Positions 51,877-61,394 of a stretch of 64,000 nucleotides of DNA are shown here, piece by piece. How positions within the stretch are numbered: the stretch's first letter is position 1; each line of letters opens with the position of its first letter. The stretch is from Lachnospiraceae bacterium (GTDB lineage: Bacteria > Bacillota > Clostridia > Lachnospirales > Lachnospiraceae). The translations under genes were made by a program, and so were the position numbers. Below the pieces are notes generated by a model. The model was not told the origin of the DNA, did not search any database, and saw nothing but the letters and a program-made list of their open reading frames with translations. Location: assembly GCA_021199495.1 (NCBI GenBank), contig JAJQHY010000089.1:1-64000 (forward strand), read 5' to 3'.

Positions 51877-53304
51877 ATGGAGAAAATTTTCAAACTCAAG
51901 GAAAACGGCACCAATGTGAAGACCGAGCTTTTGGCCGGTCTGACCACCTTTATGACTATGGCGTACATCCTGGCGTTAAACCCCAATCTGCTGACGAATT
52001 TTGGGGCGGACGGCGGATCCCAGCTGTGGAACGCCGTATTTCTGGCAACCTGTATTGCCTCGGCCATCGGCATGTTCTGCATGGCGTTTCTGGCCAATAA
52101 ACCGTTCGCGCTGGCACCCGGCATGGGATTAAACAGCTTTTTTGCTGTAGTTGTAGCCAACATCGTCTCTCTGACAGGCATGACATATCTGGAATCCTTC
52201 CAGGCCGCTTTGGGCATCATCCTGATTGAGGGCCTGGTATTTCTGGTTCTGTCGATTTTCAATATCAGAGAACAGATCGTCAATGCCATTCCGCTGGGCG
52301 TTCGTCTCGGCATCTCCCCGGCGATCGGCCTTATGCTGATGAATATCGGTCTGGGCTCCAATGTGGGCGTTTATTCATCCGACGGCGGTCCCTTCTATGT
52401 GATGAGAGATTTCTTCGGTTCCCTGACTCCAAGCCTGGCGAAGAGCACGATGGGCGATGCATATCCGACTGTTGTGCTGACCACCGTTACCATGTTTGTC
52501 GGCCTGTTTGCCATTCTGATTCTGGCACATCACAAGATCAACGGTTCCGTCCTTTTAGGCATGCTGATTGCCTGCGTCGTTTACTGGGTAGGAGAGGCAG
52601 TTTTCCTGGGTACCAATCCGTTCGCGAGTCTGGCAACAGCGTCCTTTGTTCCTGCCTTTGGCGATATGGCAGCCACGACCTTATTTAAGTTTAATTTCTC
52701 AGGACTTCTGGAAATCGGCTGGTTTACCATGATTACGCTGGTGATTACGTTCTGCATAATCGATATGTTTGATACCATCGGCACGCTGGTAGGCACCGCA
52801 TCCAAGGCCAATATGCTTGACGAAGAGGGCAATATGCCGCAGATGAGAGAGGCGCTGACTTCTGACGCCGTCGGTACCATCGCAGGCGCTCTGACCGGCA
52901 CCTCCACTGTCACAACCTTTGTAGAGTCTGCTTCCGGTGTAGAGGCTGGCGGCCGCACCGGTCTGACCGCACTGACTACCGGTGTCCTGTTTTTGGCCAG
53001 CATGTTCATTGCGCCTGTTGCGGCCATTATCCCGGCAGCAGCGACATCTTCTGCTTTGATTTATGTCGGTATTCTGATGCTCGGCGGTCTGAAAAACATC
53101 AAATTCGATGAGATGGATCAGCTTGTTCCGGTGGCCCTGATGATCATCGCAGTACCGATTTCCGGTTCTATCGGACACGGTATCGGCATCGGTCTGATTG
53201 CCTACACTGTCATGAAGGTCTTCACCGGTAAGGCAAAGGAAGTTTCCGTACTGACATATGTAATTTCCGCGATTTTCCTGATCAAATTTTTCCTGGTAGT
53301 CTGA
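51877..53304 (+). CDS. NCS2-family nucleobase permease (AzgA-like)
   Basis: A 475-residue membrane transporter of the AzgA/PbuG branch of NCS2, most likely for hypoxanthine, guanine or adenine. The N-terminus KTELLAGLTTFMTMAYILALNPNLL is diagnostic; the substrate-binding TM3/TM10 region contains GMGLNSFFAV and, later, CIIDMFDTIGTLVGTASKANMLDEEG, followed by GTSTVTTFVESASGVEAGGRTGLTALTTG. About 13-14 helices are predicted. The ATG at 51877 (behind GAGGAAAGGTAGGG) is preferred over one at 51856. The region upstream carries a structured regulatory element. Confidence 0.93.
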   Translation: MEKIFKLKENGTNVKTELLAGLTTFMTMAYILALNPNLLTNFGADGGSQLWNAVFLATCIASAIGMFCMAFLANKPFALAPGMGLNSFFAVVVANIVSLTGMTYLESFQAALGIILIEGLVFLVLSIFNIREQIVNAIPLGVRLGISPAIGLMLMNIGLGSNVGVYSSDGGPFYVMRDFFGSLTPSLAKSTMGDAYPTVVLTTVTMFVGLFAILILAHHKINGSVLLGMLIACVVYWVGEAVFLGTNPFASLATASFVPAFGDMAATTLFKFNFSGLLEIGWFTMITLVITFCIIDMFDTIGTLVGTASKANMLDEEGNMPQMREALTSDAVGTIAGALTGTSTVTTFVESASGVEAGGRTGLTALTTGVLFLASMFIAPVAAIIPAAATSSALIYVGILMLGGLKNIKFDEMDQLVPVALMIIAVPISGSIGHGIGIGLIAYTVMKVFTGKAKEVSVLTYVISAIFLIKFFLVV

Positions 53305-53356
53305 TTTCTTCCGGGAACTGCGGCAGTTCATTTCTTGAAATATTCTGGTAAACTGC

Positions 53357-53394
53357 AAAAGCGTTGTCCCTGTAATGAGCGGGGCAGCGCTTTT
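53357..53394 (+). terminator. Terminator of the NCS2 permease gene
   Basis: Fourteen-base stem with two G-T pairs (53357-53370 AAAAGCGTTGTCCC with 53381-53394), ten-base loop, T run in the 3' arm. Confidence 0.78.
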
Positions 53395-53651
53395 GTTATG
53401 CGCAACGCGTGCAAATACCTCGTTATCCATGTTCAGAAAAAACTTCTCTGGCACTCATTTTCCTGTTCATCTCTGTTTAAGAAATATCCCGAATTCTTTA
53501 TCTTCCTTCACAGAAGTCACACAAAATCGCCAAAAATTGTTCACCATCCTCTGGCATGATAGGAATCACAGACAGGAGCAAAGTAATTCCATCCCGATAC
53601 CGGGAAGGAGATTACATTGTCAGTCATTTCCATATAGAAAGGGGTAATATC
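53395..53651. other. Intergenic region ahead of htrA, nothing recognised
   Basis: 257 bases without a credible gene. I searched for CIRCE, CtsR-like boxes and sigma-A promoters and found none that is convincing. Short open frames here lack ribosome sites. The AAAGGGG ribosome site of htrA is at 53638-53644. Confidence 0.5.
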
Positions 53652-55043
53652 ATGAACGAATATCAGAATAACGAATGGAACAATTCCTATGGATATGGGC
53701 AGCCTGAGAACGGCTCTGCAGCACCCGAAAAGAAACAGAAGAAAAAGAAAGCGGCAGGTCCTGCCAGAATGATCGCACTGGCCTTAAGCTGTGCATTAGT
53801 CGGCGGAACAGTCGGAGCCGGTGCAGCCCTTGCAGTACAAAGTACCGCTTCCTCATCCTCTGCTTCAACCACAATCCGCACCAGCGCCGGAACTTCCACG
53901 GAAGTCTCCGTGGAACTGGTTTCCTCATCCGGTGAAGAATTGACAGCCGCTGAGGTATATGCGGAAAATGTAAACGCAACTGTTGGTATTACAACCAGCA
54001 CGACGACCAACTATTTTGGATATGAGAGCACATCCGCCGCGTCCGGTTCCGGCTTTGTCATTACCTCGGACGGCTATATTCTGACCTGCTACCACGTCGT
54101 GGAAGACTCAGATACCATAACAGTGACCACTTACGATGAAACATCGTATGAAGCGGAACTGATCGGGTACGACGAGAGCAATGATATCGCGGTTTTAAAG
54201 ATTGATGCCAGCGATCTGCAGACAGTTGTGCTTGGTGACTCAGATGCGTTGAATGTCGGCGACGGCGTGGTCGCTATCGGCAATCCGCTGGGGGAGCTGA
54301 CCTTCTCACTGACCTATGGAGTCGTCAGCGCACTGAACCGTTCTGTGACGCTCTCAACCAATGTCACAATGGAGCTCATCCAGACAGACTGTGCCATTAA
54401 TTCCGGGAATTCCGGCGGAGCGCTTTTTAATATGTATGGGGAAGTGGTTGGCATCATAAACGCCAAATATTCCAGTTCCTCCTCATCCAGTGCTTCGATT
54501 GATAATATTGGCTTTGCCATTCCGATCAGCGACATCGTCGATATCGTGACCAGCATCATTGAGACCGGTAATATTGAAAGTCCTTATATCGGCGTCAGCA
54601 TTACAGATATGACTACAACAGCCGCAGCCGCTACAGGTCTGACACAGGGCGCGGTGGTGCAGAGTGTGACAGAAGGCAGTCCCGCTGATGAGGCCGGGTT
54701 ACAGGACGGCGATGTCATTACAATGGTGGACAACACGGAAATCAGCGGCAGCAGCGATCTGGTAACAGCCATATCCAAAACTTCGGGAGGCGACGAAATT
54801 GTACTGACAATAAACAGAAACGGAGAAACGATGAGCATTACCGTTACAGTGGGCGTTCAGACAGAATCCGCACTTCCGGAAGCTGAAACGGAAAACAACA
54901 CAGAAGACAGTCTGCCCGGTCAGAGTGGTTCAGGCAGCGATGGTTCTTCCACCAATCCGTTCGGGAACAATGGACAGAACACGAACCCGTTTAACGACCG
55001 TAATTTCCAGTCAGACGGAAGCTCCTCGAATAACCCATTGTAA
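53652..55043 (+). CDS. HtrA/DegP-like serine protease with PDZ domain
   Basis: A 463-residue membrane-anchored S1C protease that handles misfolded proteins outside the cytoplasm. Residues 1-35 are cytosolic, a single transmembrane helix follows (MIALALSCALVGG..., about 38-62), then a Ser/Thr-rich linker. The catalytic triad is complete: His148 in TCYHVVED, Asp178 in SNDIAVLK, Ser254 in GNSGGAL. A single PDZ domain (about 320-415) and a low-complexity Asn/Ser tail complete it. The ATG at 53652 follows AAAGGGG. Monocistronic with its own terminator. Confidence 0.93.
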   Translation: MNEYQNNEWNNSYGYGQPENGSAAPEKKQKKKKAAGPARMIALALSCALVGGTVGAGAALAVQSTASSSSASTTIRTSAGTSTEVSVELVSSSGEELTAAEVYAENVNATVGITTSTTTNYFGYESTSAASGSGFVITSDGYILTCYHVVEDSDTITVTTYDETSYEAELIGYDESNDIAVLKIDASDLQTVVLGDSDALNVGDGVVAIGNPLGELTFSLTYGVVSALNRSVTLSTNVTMELIQTDCAINSGNSGGALFNMYGEVVGIINAKYSSSSSSSASIDNIGFAIPISDIVDIVTSIIETGNIESPYIGVSITDMTTTAAAATGLTQGAVVQSVTEGSPADEAGLQDGDVITMVDNTEISGSSDLVTAISKTSGGDEIVLTINRNGETMSITVTVGVQTESALPEAETENNTEDSLPGQSGSGSDGSSTNPFGNNGQNTNPFNDRNFQSDGSSSNNPL

Positions 55044-55086
55044 AGCCTTTCAATAAATAAGGTGAAAGTCTGATACCAGCGCTCAG

Positions 55087-55135
55087 AAAAAGAGAGAAAG
55101 GTTGCTTTTTTTACAATCTTTCTCTCTTTTTTTCT
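55087..55135 (+). terminator. Terminator of the htrA gene
   Basis: Long stem (55087-55104 with 55114-55131; AAAAAGAGAGAAAG pairing with CTTTCTCTCTTTTT) and a long T run. Confidence 0.88.
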
Positions 55136-55230
55136 GTATTTTTATGCTCCGGTATGTTATGATACGCAGGACTGAAACTTTGCAGCCAGATTTCCGCAGT
55201 AATCCACTGCGGATAAAACGGAGGAAACAT

Positions 55231-55893
55231 ATGCTCAGTAATCTTGCCTCACAGATCCTTTCCATATTGTATGTCGCTCCAGCCACGCTGATCGCGATTA
55301 TCTGTCATGAATGCGCCCACGGCTGGGTTTCAGACCGTCTTGGTGATCCGACGCCCCGCGGTAGTGGCCGGCTGACACTTAATCCATTCAAACATCTGGA
55401 TCCTGTCGGCACGTTATGTCTGCTTTTTTTCCACATGGGCTGGGCGAAACCGGTGCCGATCAATTCCCGGTATTATCGAAACCCCAAAATGGGAGTCATC
55501 CTGGTTTCTCTTGCCGGTCCGTTCACGAATTTTATACTGGCGTTTTTCTCTCTTCTGGCATATGGTCTGCTTCAATTATTTGCACCGGCTGATTCTTCTG
55601 TCTGGTATACAATCATAATCATGGTATATTACTGTGCTGTCATCAATGTCGGTCTCGGGGTTTTCAATCTGATCCCCATTCCGCCTCTGGACGGATCTCA
55701 TGTTCTGGAGGAGCTGGTACCGGTTATTGGTGATATTTTCCGCAGATTCCGCAAATACAGCAGTCTGATTCTGATTCTTTTACTGGTATCTGATGTTCTG
55801 AACAGACCGCTTTCCTGGCTCAACACCACAGTTTTAAACGGCTTGTGGCGGATCGTTTATTTCATCCTGATTCATCTGCCATTTCTCTGGTAA
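55231..55893 (+). CDS. Site-2 protease family (M50) membrane metalloprotease
   Basis: A 220-residue intramembrane zinc protease. The zinc-binding HECAH motif lies in a membrane helix near residue 28 with the third ligand in NLIPIPPLDGSH near 150. The 'mini' form has no PDZ or CBS domains. Similar proteins (YwhC-like) are sporulation or stress related but the substrate is unknown. The ATG at 55231 follows GGAGGAAAC; earlier in-frame starts would add a non-homologous N-terminus. Confidence 0.88.
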   Translation: MLSNLASQILSILYVAPATLIAIICHECAHGWVSDRLGDPTPRGSGRLTLNPFKHLDPVGTLCLLFFHMGWAKPVPINSRYYRNPKMGVILVSLAGPFTNFILAFFSLLAYGLLQLFAPADSSVWYTIIIMVYYCAVINVGLGVFNLIPIPPLDGSHVLEELVPVIGDIFRRFRKYSSLILILLLVSDVLNRPLSWLNTTVLNGLWRIVYFILIHLPFLW

Positions 55894-55940
55894 TTGCTGA
55901 AACAGGCAATTGTTTATAGCGGAAAATGAAACTGCAGCAT

Positions 55941-57023
55941 TTAATCCAGCTTCAGATCTCCATCTTTGATCCAGCCGATTTTCCGAAGGATTGACCCAAA
56001 CAGCAGACTCAGGAGAGCAGGGAGGACAAAGCAGATCAAAACCATACCAATCCAGTCCATCGCAGTAATGGCACTTTTGCTTCCCTCCGCGATATCATTG
56101 ATCCAGCCGGTGTAGACGCCGATCTGCCCCACCAGACCACATGTCCCCATGCCGGAGGAAATCGCCGGGCCGTTCATTTCAAAATGAAAGAGGCATGTCG
56201 CGATGGGACCGGTGATTGCGGATGCTAAAATAGGCGGAATCCAGACACGGGGATTTTTGATAATATTTCCCATCTGCAGCATACTGGTGCCAATTCCCTG
56301 AGAAATGAGGCCGCCCCATTTGTTTTCTTTAAAGCTCATCACCGCAAAACCGACCATCTGGGCACAGCAGCCTGCGACCGCGGCGCCTCCCGCCAGTCCG
56401 GTCAGGCCTAATGCAGAGCAGATTGCGGCACTGGAAATCGGGAGAGTGAGCGCAATTCCTACAATCACGGAAACCAGTATTCCCATAAAGAACGGTCTTA
56501 ACTCTGTCGCCCACATGATCAGATTTCCCACATAGCTGGCAGCTGTACCGATAGCGGGAGCCCACCAGACTGACAGTCCTATGCCGACCGCAATCGTAAC
56601 AAAAGGCGTCACCAGAATATCGATCTTCGTTTCTTTGGAGACCAGCTTACCGAATTCGCTGGCAAACACGGAAACCACCAAAACGGCAAGCGGACCGCCC
56701 GCGCCGCCCAGTTCATTGGCTGCAGCGCCGACCGTCACCAGCGAAAACAGTACCAGCTGCGGCGCCTGCAGGGCATAGCCGATGGAAATCGCCATGGCCG
56801 CGCCCACAACGTATGTAGACTTCGCGTAATTTCCGATGGTGGTGAGAAACGCGATACCCAGCTGCGTACCGGCGGTTGCTACAATTGTGCCAATCAGGAG
56901 GGAAGCGAACAGTCCCTGCGCCATTGCCCCAAGCGCGTCAATTCCATAGCGTTTTCCGGAAAATATAATGTTTTTCCGCTCCAGGAATTTCCCGATTTTT
57001 CCTTTTTCCTTTGTTCTTTTCAT
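55941..57023 (-). CDS. PfoR-like PTS_EIIC-type membrane protein
   Basis: A 360-residue polytopic membrane protein with nine or ten helices, of the family that includes Clostridium perfringens PfoR ('putative toxin regulator', PTS_EIIC_2). Characteristic segments are GIDALGAMAQGLFASLLIGTI, GGAGGPLAVLVV and GLTGLAGGAAVAGCCAQMVGFAV. There is no phosphorylation site or IIA/IIB domain, so whether it transports a sugar is unknown. The ATG at 57023 is behind GAGGAGGG. It is preceded by a consensus promoter. Confidence 0.85.
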   Translation of the reverse strand: MKRTKEKGKIGKFLERKNIIFSGKRYGIDALGAMAQGLFASLLIGTIVATAGTQLGIAFLTTIGNYAKSTYVVGAAMAISIGYALQAPQLVLFSLVTVGAAANELGGAGGPLAVLVVSVFASEFGKLVSKETKIDILVTPFVTIAVGIGLSVWWAPAIGTAASYVGNLIMWATELRPFFMGILVSVIVGIALTLPISSAAICSALGLTGLAGGAAVAGCCAQMVGFAVMSFKENKWGGLISQGIGTSMLQMGNIIKNPRVWIPPILASAITGPIATCLFHFEMNGPAISSGMGTCGLVGQIGVYTGWINDIAEGSKSAITAMDWIGMVLICFVLPALLSLLFGSILRKIGWIKDGDLKLD

Positions 57024-57130
57024 GTTCGGCCCTCCTCGTAAGAAGCTGATGATCTGAAACACAATCCGTTGGCGGGGCATTTGCATCCTACATCCCCGTT
57101 TTTTCCTCAGGCACTGTAAAAATCAGCTTC

Positions 57131-57159
57131 ATTATAATTTCTGTACGGACATCTGTCAA
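57131..57159 (-). promoter_or_regulatory. Consensus promoter of the PfoR-like gene
   Basis: On the minus strand a perfect TTGACA (57159-57154), 17-base spacer and perfect TATAAT (57136-57131): a full consensus sigma-A promoter, about 110 bases before the gene. Confidence 0.85.
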
Positions 57160-57182
57160 AAGAAATCTGAGAGGATTTCTTT
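57159..57182. repeat. Hairpin in the divergent PfoR/radical-SAM region
   Basis: AAAGAAATC (57159-57167) with its inverse 57174-57182 and a six-base loop, directly upstream of the PfoR promoter and sharing its last base. It could be an operator for the PfoR promoter. The rest of 57024-57393 holds only the two promoters. Confidence 0.4.
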
Positions 57183-57331
57183 TTTTACAGACAGATTTTT
57201 TCCTGCTTTTAAAAAAGGCTGTGAACTGCCGCATAATTCATTGCGTGCGGAAATTTATGAAGAAATCTTAAGAATTACTTTGGTTTGCCATGATTGCAGG
57301 GACTGACAACTGATGAATCTCAAAAAATGAA

Positions 57332-57360
57332 TTGATATTATCCCGAAAATTTTATATACT
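57332..57360 (+). promoter_or_regulatory. Promoter of the TIGR03960 operon
   Basis: TTGATA (57332-57337), 17-base spacer, TATACT (57355-57360), 33 bases before the ATG. Confidence 0.75.
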
Positions 57361-57393
57361 GGAACACGAAAAAAACAAGGCAAGAGGTAATCC

Positions 57394-59346
57394 ATGCGAA
57401 ATTTAGCGTTAAGTGACGATATTTTATTAAGCGTAGAAAAACCGGCAAGATATATCGGCAACGAAGTCAATGCAGTATACAAAAATAAAGACGAAATAGA
57501 TGTACGCTTTGTCATGTGTTTTCCGGATGTGTATGAGATTGGAATGTCCCACTTAGGAATTCAGATTCTCTATGATATGTTTAACAAATTTGAGGACACC
57601 TGGTGTGAACGCGTCTACAGTCCCTGGACAGACTTAGACAAGATCATGCGCAAGCAGCACATTCCGCTCTTTGCGTTAGAAAGCCAGGATGCGATCAAAG
57701 ATTTTGATTTCCTGGGTATCACGATTCAGTATGAAATGTGCTATACGAATATCCTGCAGGTAATCGATCTGTCACAGATACCGCTTCTGGCGTGTGAGCG
57801 CACAGACTGGACATACCCGATCGTCATGGGCGGCGGACCATGTACCTACAATCCGGAGCCGATCGCGGCGTTTTTTGATATGTTTTATATCGGCGAGGGA
57901 GAGACGCAGCATCGGAGACTGCTGGATTTATACAAAGAGTGCAGACGCCAAAATGTCAGCCGCACCGAATTTCTGTACCAGGCAGCGCAGATTCCCGGCA
58001 TGTATGTACCGATGTTTTATGATGTGACATACAAGGAGGACGGCACGATAAACGCCATCACACCCAACCGTCCAGACATCCCGGCTAAAATATTAAAAGA
58101 AGTGGAAATGCAGATTTCCGACACTTATTATCCGGAAAAACCGGTAGTACCATATCTGAAGGTAGTCCAGGACAGGGTCGTGCTGGAGATTATGCGCGGC
58201 TGCATCCGGGGCTGTCGGTTCTGTCAGGCAGGACAACTGTACCGGCCTGTACGCGAGCGAAGCCTGGAGTGGAATAAAAAATACGCCGTTGCCATGCTCA
58301 AAAATACCGGACAGGAGGAGATTGCCTTAAGCTCCTTAAGCTCCAGCGATTATTCAAAGCTCCCGGAGCTGATTGATTTCCTGATCGAAGAGTGCGACCG
58401 GCGGCATGTCAATATTTCTCTGCCGTCCCTGCGCATTGATTCCTTTTCGCTGGACGTCATGCAGAAGGTGCAGGATATCCGTAAGAGCAGCCTTACCTTT
58501 GCGCCTGAAGCCGGCAGCCAGCGGATGCGCAATGTGATCAACAAAGGACTGACGGAGGAGGATATTTTAAACGGTGCCGCGGAGGCGTTTAAAGGAGGCT
58601 GGACGAAGGTCAAGCTCTATTTTATGCTGGGGCTTCCGACCGAAACTGAGGAGGATATTTGTGGTATTGCCGACCTGGCAAATAAAGTCGCTGCCACCTT
58701 CTATGATACAGTACCGAAAGAAGAGCGGGTCAACGGAAGAGTGCAGGTCACGGCCAGCACCTCCTTCTTTGTACCAAAACCCTTCACCGCTTTCCAGTGG
58801 GCACCCCAGTGCACGAAGGAGCAGTTTATTGAGAAGGCTTATACGACCCGCCGCGCCATCGCCTCACAGCTCAATCAGAAGTCGATCAAATATAACTGGC
58901 ATGAGGCGGATATGAGTGTGCTGGAGGGCGTACTGGCCAGAGGCGACAGAAAGCTCTCCGAAGTTATTTTAAAAGTTTATGAAAAAGGCTGCATTTACGA
59001 CGCGTGGAGCGAATATTTCCGCAATGATATCTGGATGGAGACCTTTCTGGAATGCGGGATAGATCCCGGATTTTATACAACCAGAGAACGGCCTTTGGAT
59101 GAAGTTTTCCCCTGGGACTTCTTAGACTGCGGCGTCAGCAAGGAATTCTTAAAGCGCGAGTGGATAAAGGCGCAGGCTGAAACAGTATCCCCCAACTGCC
59201 GGGCACAGTGCCAGGGCTGCGGAGCAGCCAGATTCGGCGGCGGAGTCTGCTTTGAAGGCCGTAACCTGGTTGCAGCGGATACAACCGATCCATTATCGGA
59301 GGATATGCCTGTGAATGAGGACAGGGCTGCGGGAGGTGCGTCATGA
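57394..59346 (+). CDS. TIGR03960-family B12-binding radical SAM protein
   Basis: A 650-residue radical SAM protein. The N-terminal B12-like domain (about residues 25-190; MCFPDVYEIGMSHLG) is followed by the radical SAM barrel, whose cluster-binding motif is CIRGCRFCQAG (CxxxCxxC) near residue 270. The Cys-rich C-terminus (NCRAQCQGCGAARFGGGVC) could bind another cluster. Together with the next gene it belongs to a conserved pair of unknown reaction found upstream of RNase G in Clostridia. Its end overlaps the next gene by four bases. Confidence 0.92.
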   Translation: MRNLALSDDILLSVEKPARYIGNEVNAVYKNKDEIDVRFVMCFPDVYEIGMSHLGIQILYDMFNKFEDTWCERVYSPWTDLDKIMRKQHIPLFALESQDAIKDFDFLGITIQYEMCYTNILQVIDLSQIPLLACERTDWTYPIVMGGGPCTYNPEPIAAFFDMFYIGEGETQHRRLLDLYKECRRQNVSRTEFLYQAAQIPGMYVPMFYDVTYKEDGTINAITPNRPDIPAKILKEVEMQISDTYYPEKPVVPYLKVVQDRVVLEIMRGCIRGCRFCQAGQLYRPVRERSLEWNKKYAVAMLKNTGQEEIALSSLSSSDYSKLPELIDFLIEECDRRHVNISLPSLRIDSFSLDVMQKVQDIRKSSLTFAPEAGSQRMRNVINKGLTEEDILNGAAEAFKGGWTKVKLYFMLGLPTETEEDICGIADLANKVAATFYDTVPKEERVNGRVQVTASTSFFVPKPFTAFQWAPQCTKEQFIEKAYTTRRAIASQLNQKSIKYNWHEADMSVLEGVLARGDRKLSEVILKVYEKGCIYDAWSEYFRNDIWMETFLECGIDPGFYTTRERPLDEVFPWDFLDCGVSKEFLKREWIKAQAETVSPNCRAQCQGCGAARFGGGVCFEGRNLVAADTTDPLSEDMPVNEDRAAGGAS

Positions 59347-60053
59347 AACTGCGTGTCAAATTCAGAAAATACGGTGTCCTGAAATTCATCAGTCACCTCG
59401 ATGTCATGCGCTTTTTTCAAAAGGCGCTGCGCCGTGCGGACATTGATGTTGCCTATACCACCGGCTTCAGCCCGCACCAGATCATGTCCTTCGCGGCTCC
59501 TCTGGGGGTCGGCCTGGAGAGCAACGGGGAATATGTGGATATTGAAGTCAATACACCCATATCGAGTCAGGATTTTATAGATCGCTTTAACGCCCACAGC
59601 GCAGAAGGCATTGAGGTCACAGATGTGCGGCTTCTGCCAGAAAAGGCTGCAGGCGCCATGGCCAGTGTAACTGCCGCGGAATACCGGATCCGTTTTCGGG
59701 AAGGCCGCTCACCGATTGGCGACTGGCAAAGTGCGTTTGCCTGTTTTATGGCACAGGATGAGATAATTGTTGAGAAAAAGACCAAAAAGAGCACTTCCTC
59801 CATCAATCTTAAAGATGGAATTTTAAATTGGAGGTTGGAAGAGGACTGCGTCTGGTGTATACTGAGTACCGGAAGTGTGCTGAATATCCGGCCGGATGCG
59901 TATATGGAAGCCTTTTTTGCCTATTTACAGCAGGACATGGCGCAAAACGCACTTTTCATTACCCGGGAAGAGACCTTCGGAGAGGTAACCGACCCGGATA
60001 CACAGGAAAAAAAGCGCATTCCGCTATCTGATTTTGGTTCCTGGATGGATTGA
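59343..60053 (+). CDS. TIGR03936-family radical-SAM-linked protein (DUF2344)
   Basis: A 236-residue DUF2344 protein. The signature is LRVKFRKYGVLKFISHLDVMRFFQKALRRADIDVAYTTGFSPHQIMSFAAPLGVGLESNGEY in shortened form: RVKFRKYG at the start, then FISHLDVMR and TTGFSPHQ. In many species it is fused to the radical SAM protein, so the two make one enzyme. The four-base overlap with the upstream gene supports this. Function unknown, perhaps RNA modification given the RNase G neighbour. Confidence 0.9.
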   Translation: MKLRVKFRKYGVLKFISHLDVMRFFQKALRRADIDVAYTTGFSPHQIMSFAAPLGVGLESNGEYVDIEVNTPISSQDFIDRFNAHSAEGIEVTDVRLLPEKAAGAMASVTAAEYRIRFREGRSPIGDWQSAFACFMAQDEIIVEKKTKKSTSSINLKDGILNWRLEEDCVWCILSTGSVLNIRPDAYMEAFFAYLQQDMAQNALFITREETFGEVTDPDTQEKKRIPLSDFGSWMD

Positions 60054-60115
60054 TCAGTCACAGGAAATCTACAACAAGCAGGAATACATTTGATCAGCCG
60101 CAGTCAGGGATATTT

Positions 60116-61363
60116 ATGAAGCAATTGGAACCAAACGGCAAACTGATTTTAACAGAATATACGTTTGGAAAGCAGACAAGAGATATTGCCTTTTTTCTGA
60201 AGGATAACAGGATGGAATATCTGAAAATCCTGCCGCGCGAGGATGCGCTTTTAGTCGGGACCATCCTGATCGGAAAGTGCAGACATCAGGTGCCCAATAT
60301 TCCGGCCGCTTTTTTTGCACTCAATCAGGAAGGAGATATCGGTTTTCTGTCCACAAAAAATACGGAACATTTAAAGGTTCTGAATCGCGAGTTCAAAGGA
60401 AAGCTGGCGGACGGAGATGAAGTGCTGCTGCAGGTCAGACGCGAGCCCGTAAAAACCAAAGAGTATGCTGTTTCCGGGAATGTCGAACTGCAGGGTCGCT
60501 TCTGTGTTGCCGGATTTGGCTCAGGAAGGCTCTTTTTCTCCAGAAACCATAAGGACAGCGTCAAAGACGTTATATCGTCTTATCTGCGGCAAAAAGCGCT
60601 TTGTGCGCCGGATTTAAGTCTGATTGGCTATTCCGGTTATGATCTGATCCTGCGCACCAGAGCTGAAAAGATGACGGATTCTGCCGAACATATGGAAGCC
60701 TTATACCGTGATTGTGCGGATACTCTGGCTGCTTTGGAGCAGATGGTGTCACAAGCTGTGAACAGAAGCTGTTTTTCCATACTGGAGAAGCCTGCCAGCT
60801 GGCTGGACAGTGTGAGAGAAGACCTGCTGTCCTGCGGTTTTCAGGTAACTGAATATATAACGGATTCTTATCGTCTGTATACTTCCTTACAGGAAAATGT
60901 GCTTAAACAGGATTCTCAGATACGTTATTATCAGGATAATCAGGTATCATTACCTGTCCTGTACAATATTTCTGCCCGCATCGAAGAGGCGCTTGGCACT
61001 AAGGTCTGGCTGAAAAGCGGGGGATATCTTTGTATCGAACAGACCGAGGCCATGACAGTCGTGGACGTCAATACCGGAAAAGCAACGCGTGGTAAAAATT
61101 CAGAAAAAGTTTTTTTTGAAACCAATATGGAAGCCGCAGCGGAAGTCTTACGGCAGCTACGTCTTAGAAATATCACCGGCATTATCGTGATTGACTTTAT
61201 CAATATGGCGGACAAATCCCACGAGGAAAGCATTCTGAATGCAATGAAGGAACTGGCCGTGCATGATTATCAGAAGGTTCATATCTATGAATTTACAAAA
61301 CTTGGCCTGCTGGAGCTGACACGGGAAAAACGCGGGAAATCCTTACAGGAGAGTATCAAATAA
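60116..61363 (+). CDS. rng: Ribonuclease E/G family protein
   Basis: A 415-residue endoribonuclease of the RNase G type, for mRNA decay and rRNA maturation. An S1-like region (residues 30-110) precedes the catalytic domain with the two Mg-binding aspartates: Asp317 in VDVNTGKATRG and Asp360 in VIDFINM, the latter matching VIDFIDM of E. coli. The protein ends where the zinc-link CxxC of RNase E would begin, so it lacks that tetramer-stabilising element, which is usual for short Clostridia forms. The ATG at 60116 follows AGGGA; a TTG at 60050 has no ribosome site. The tail of the operon continues with a TPR protein. Confidence 0.88.
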   Translation: MKQLEPNGKLILTEYTFGKQTRDIAFFLKDNRMEYLKILPREDALLVGTILIGKCRHQVPNIPAAFFALNQEGDIGFLSTKNTEHLKVLNREFKGKLADGDEVLLQVRREPVKTKEYAVSGNVELQGRFCVAGFGSGRLFFSRNHKDSVKDVISSYLRQKALCAPDLSLIGYSGYDLILRTRAEKMTDSAEHMEALYRDCADTLAALEQMVSQAVNRSCFSILEKPASWLDSVREDLLSCGFQVTEYITDSYRLYTSLQENVLKQDSQIRYYQDNQVSLPVLYNISARIEEALGTKVWLKSGGYLCIEQTEAMTVVDVNTGKATRGKNSEKVFFETNMEAAAEVLRQLRLRNITGIIVIDFINMADKSHEESILNAMKELAVHDYQKVHIYEFTKLGLLELTREKRGKSLQESIK

Positions 61364-61394
61364 ACAAGATTAAAAAAAGGGAGTGGTTTCAGTT

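Noticed and set aside
53556..53651. Extension of HtrA to an ATG at 53556
   Set aside because: There is no ribosome site there, while AAAGGGG directly precedes the ATG at 53652.
60050..60115. TTG start of RNase G at 60050
   Set aside because: It lacks a ribosome site and adds residues not found in the family; the ATG at 60116 fits both.
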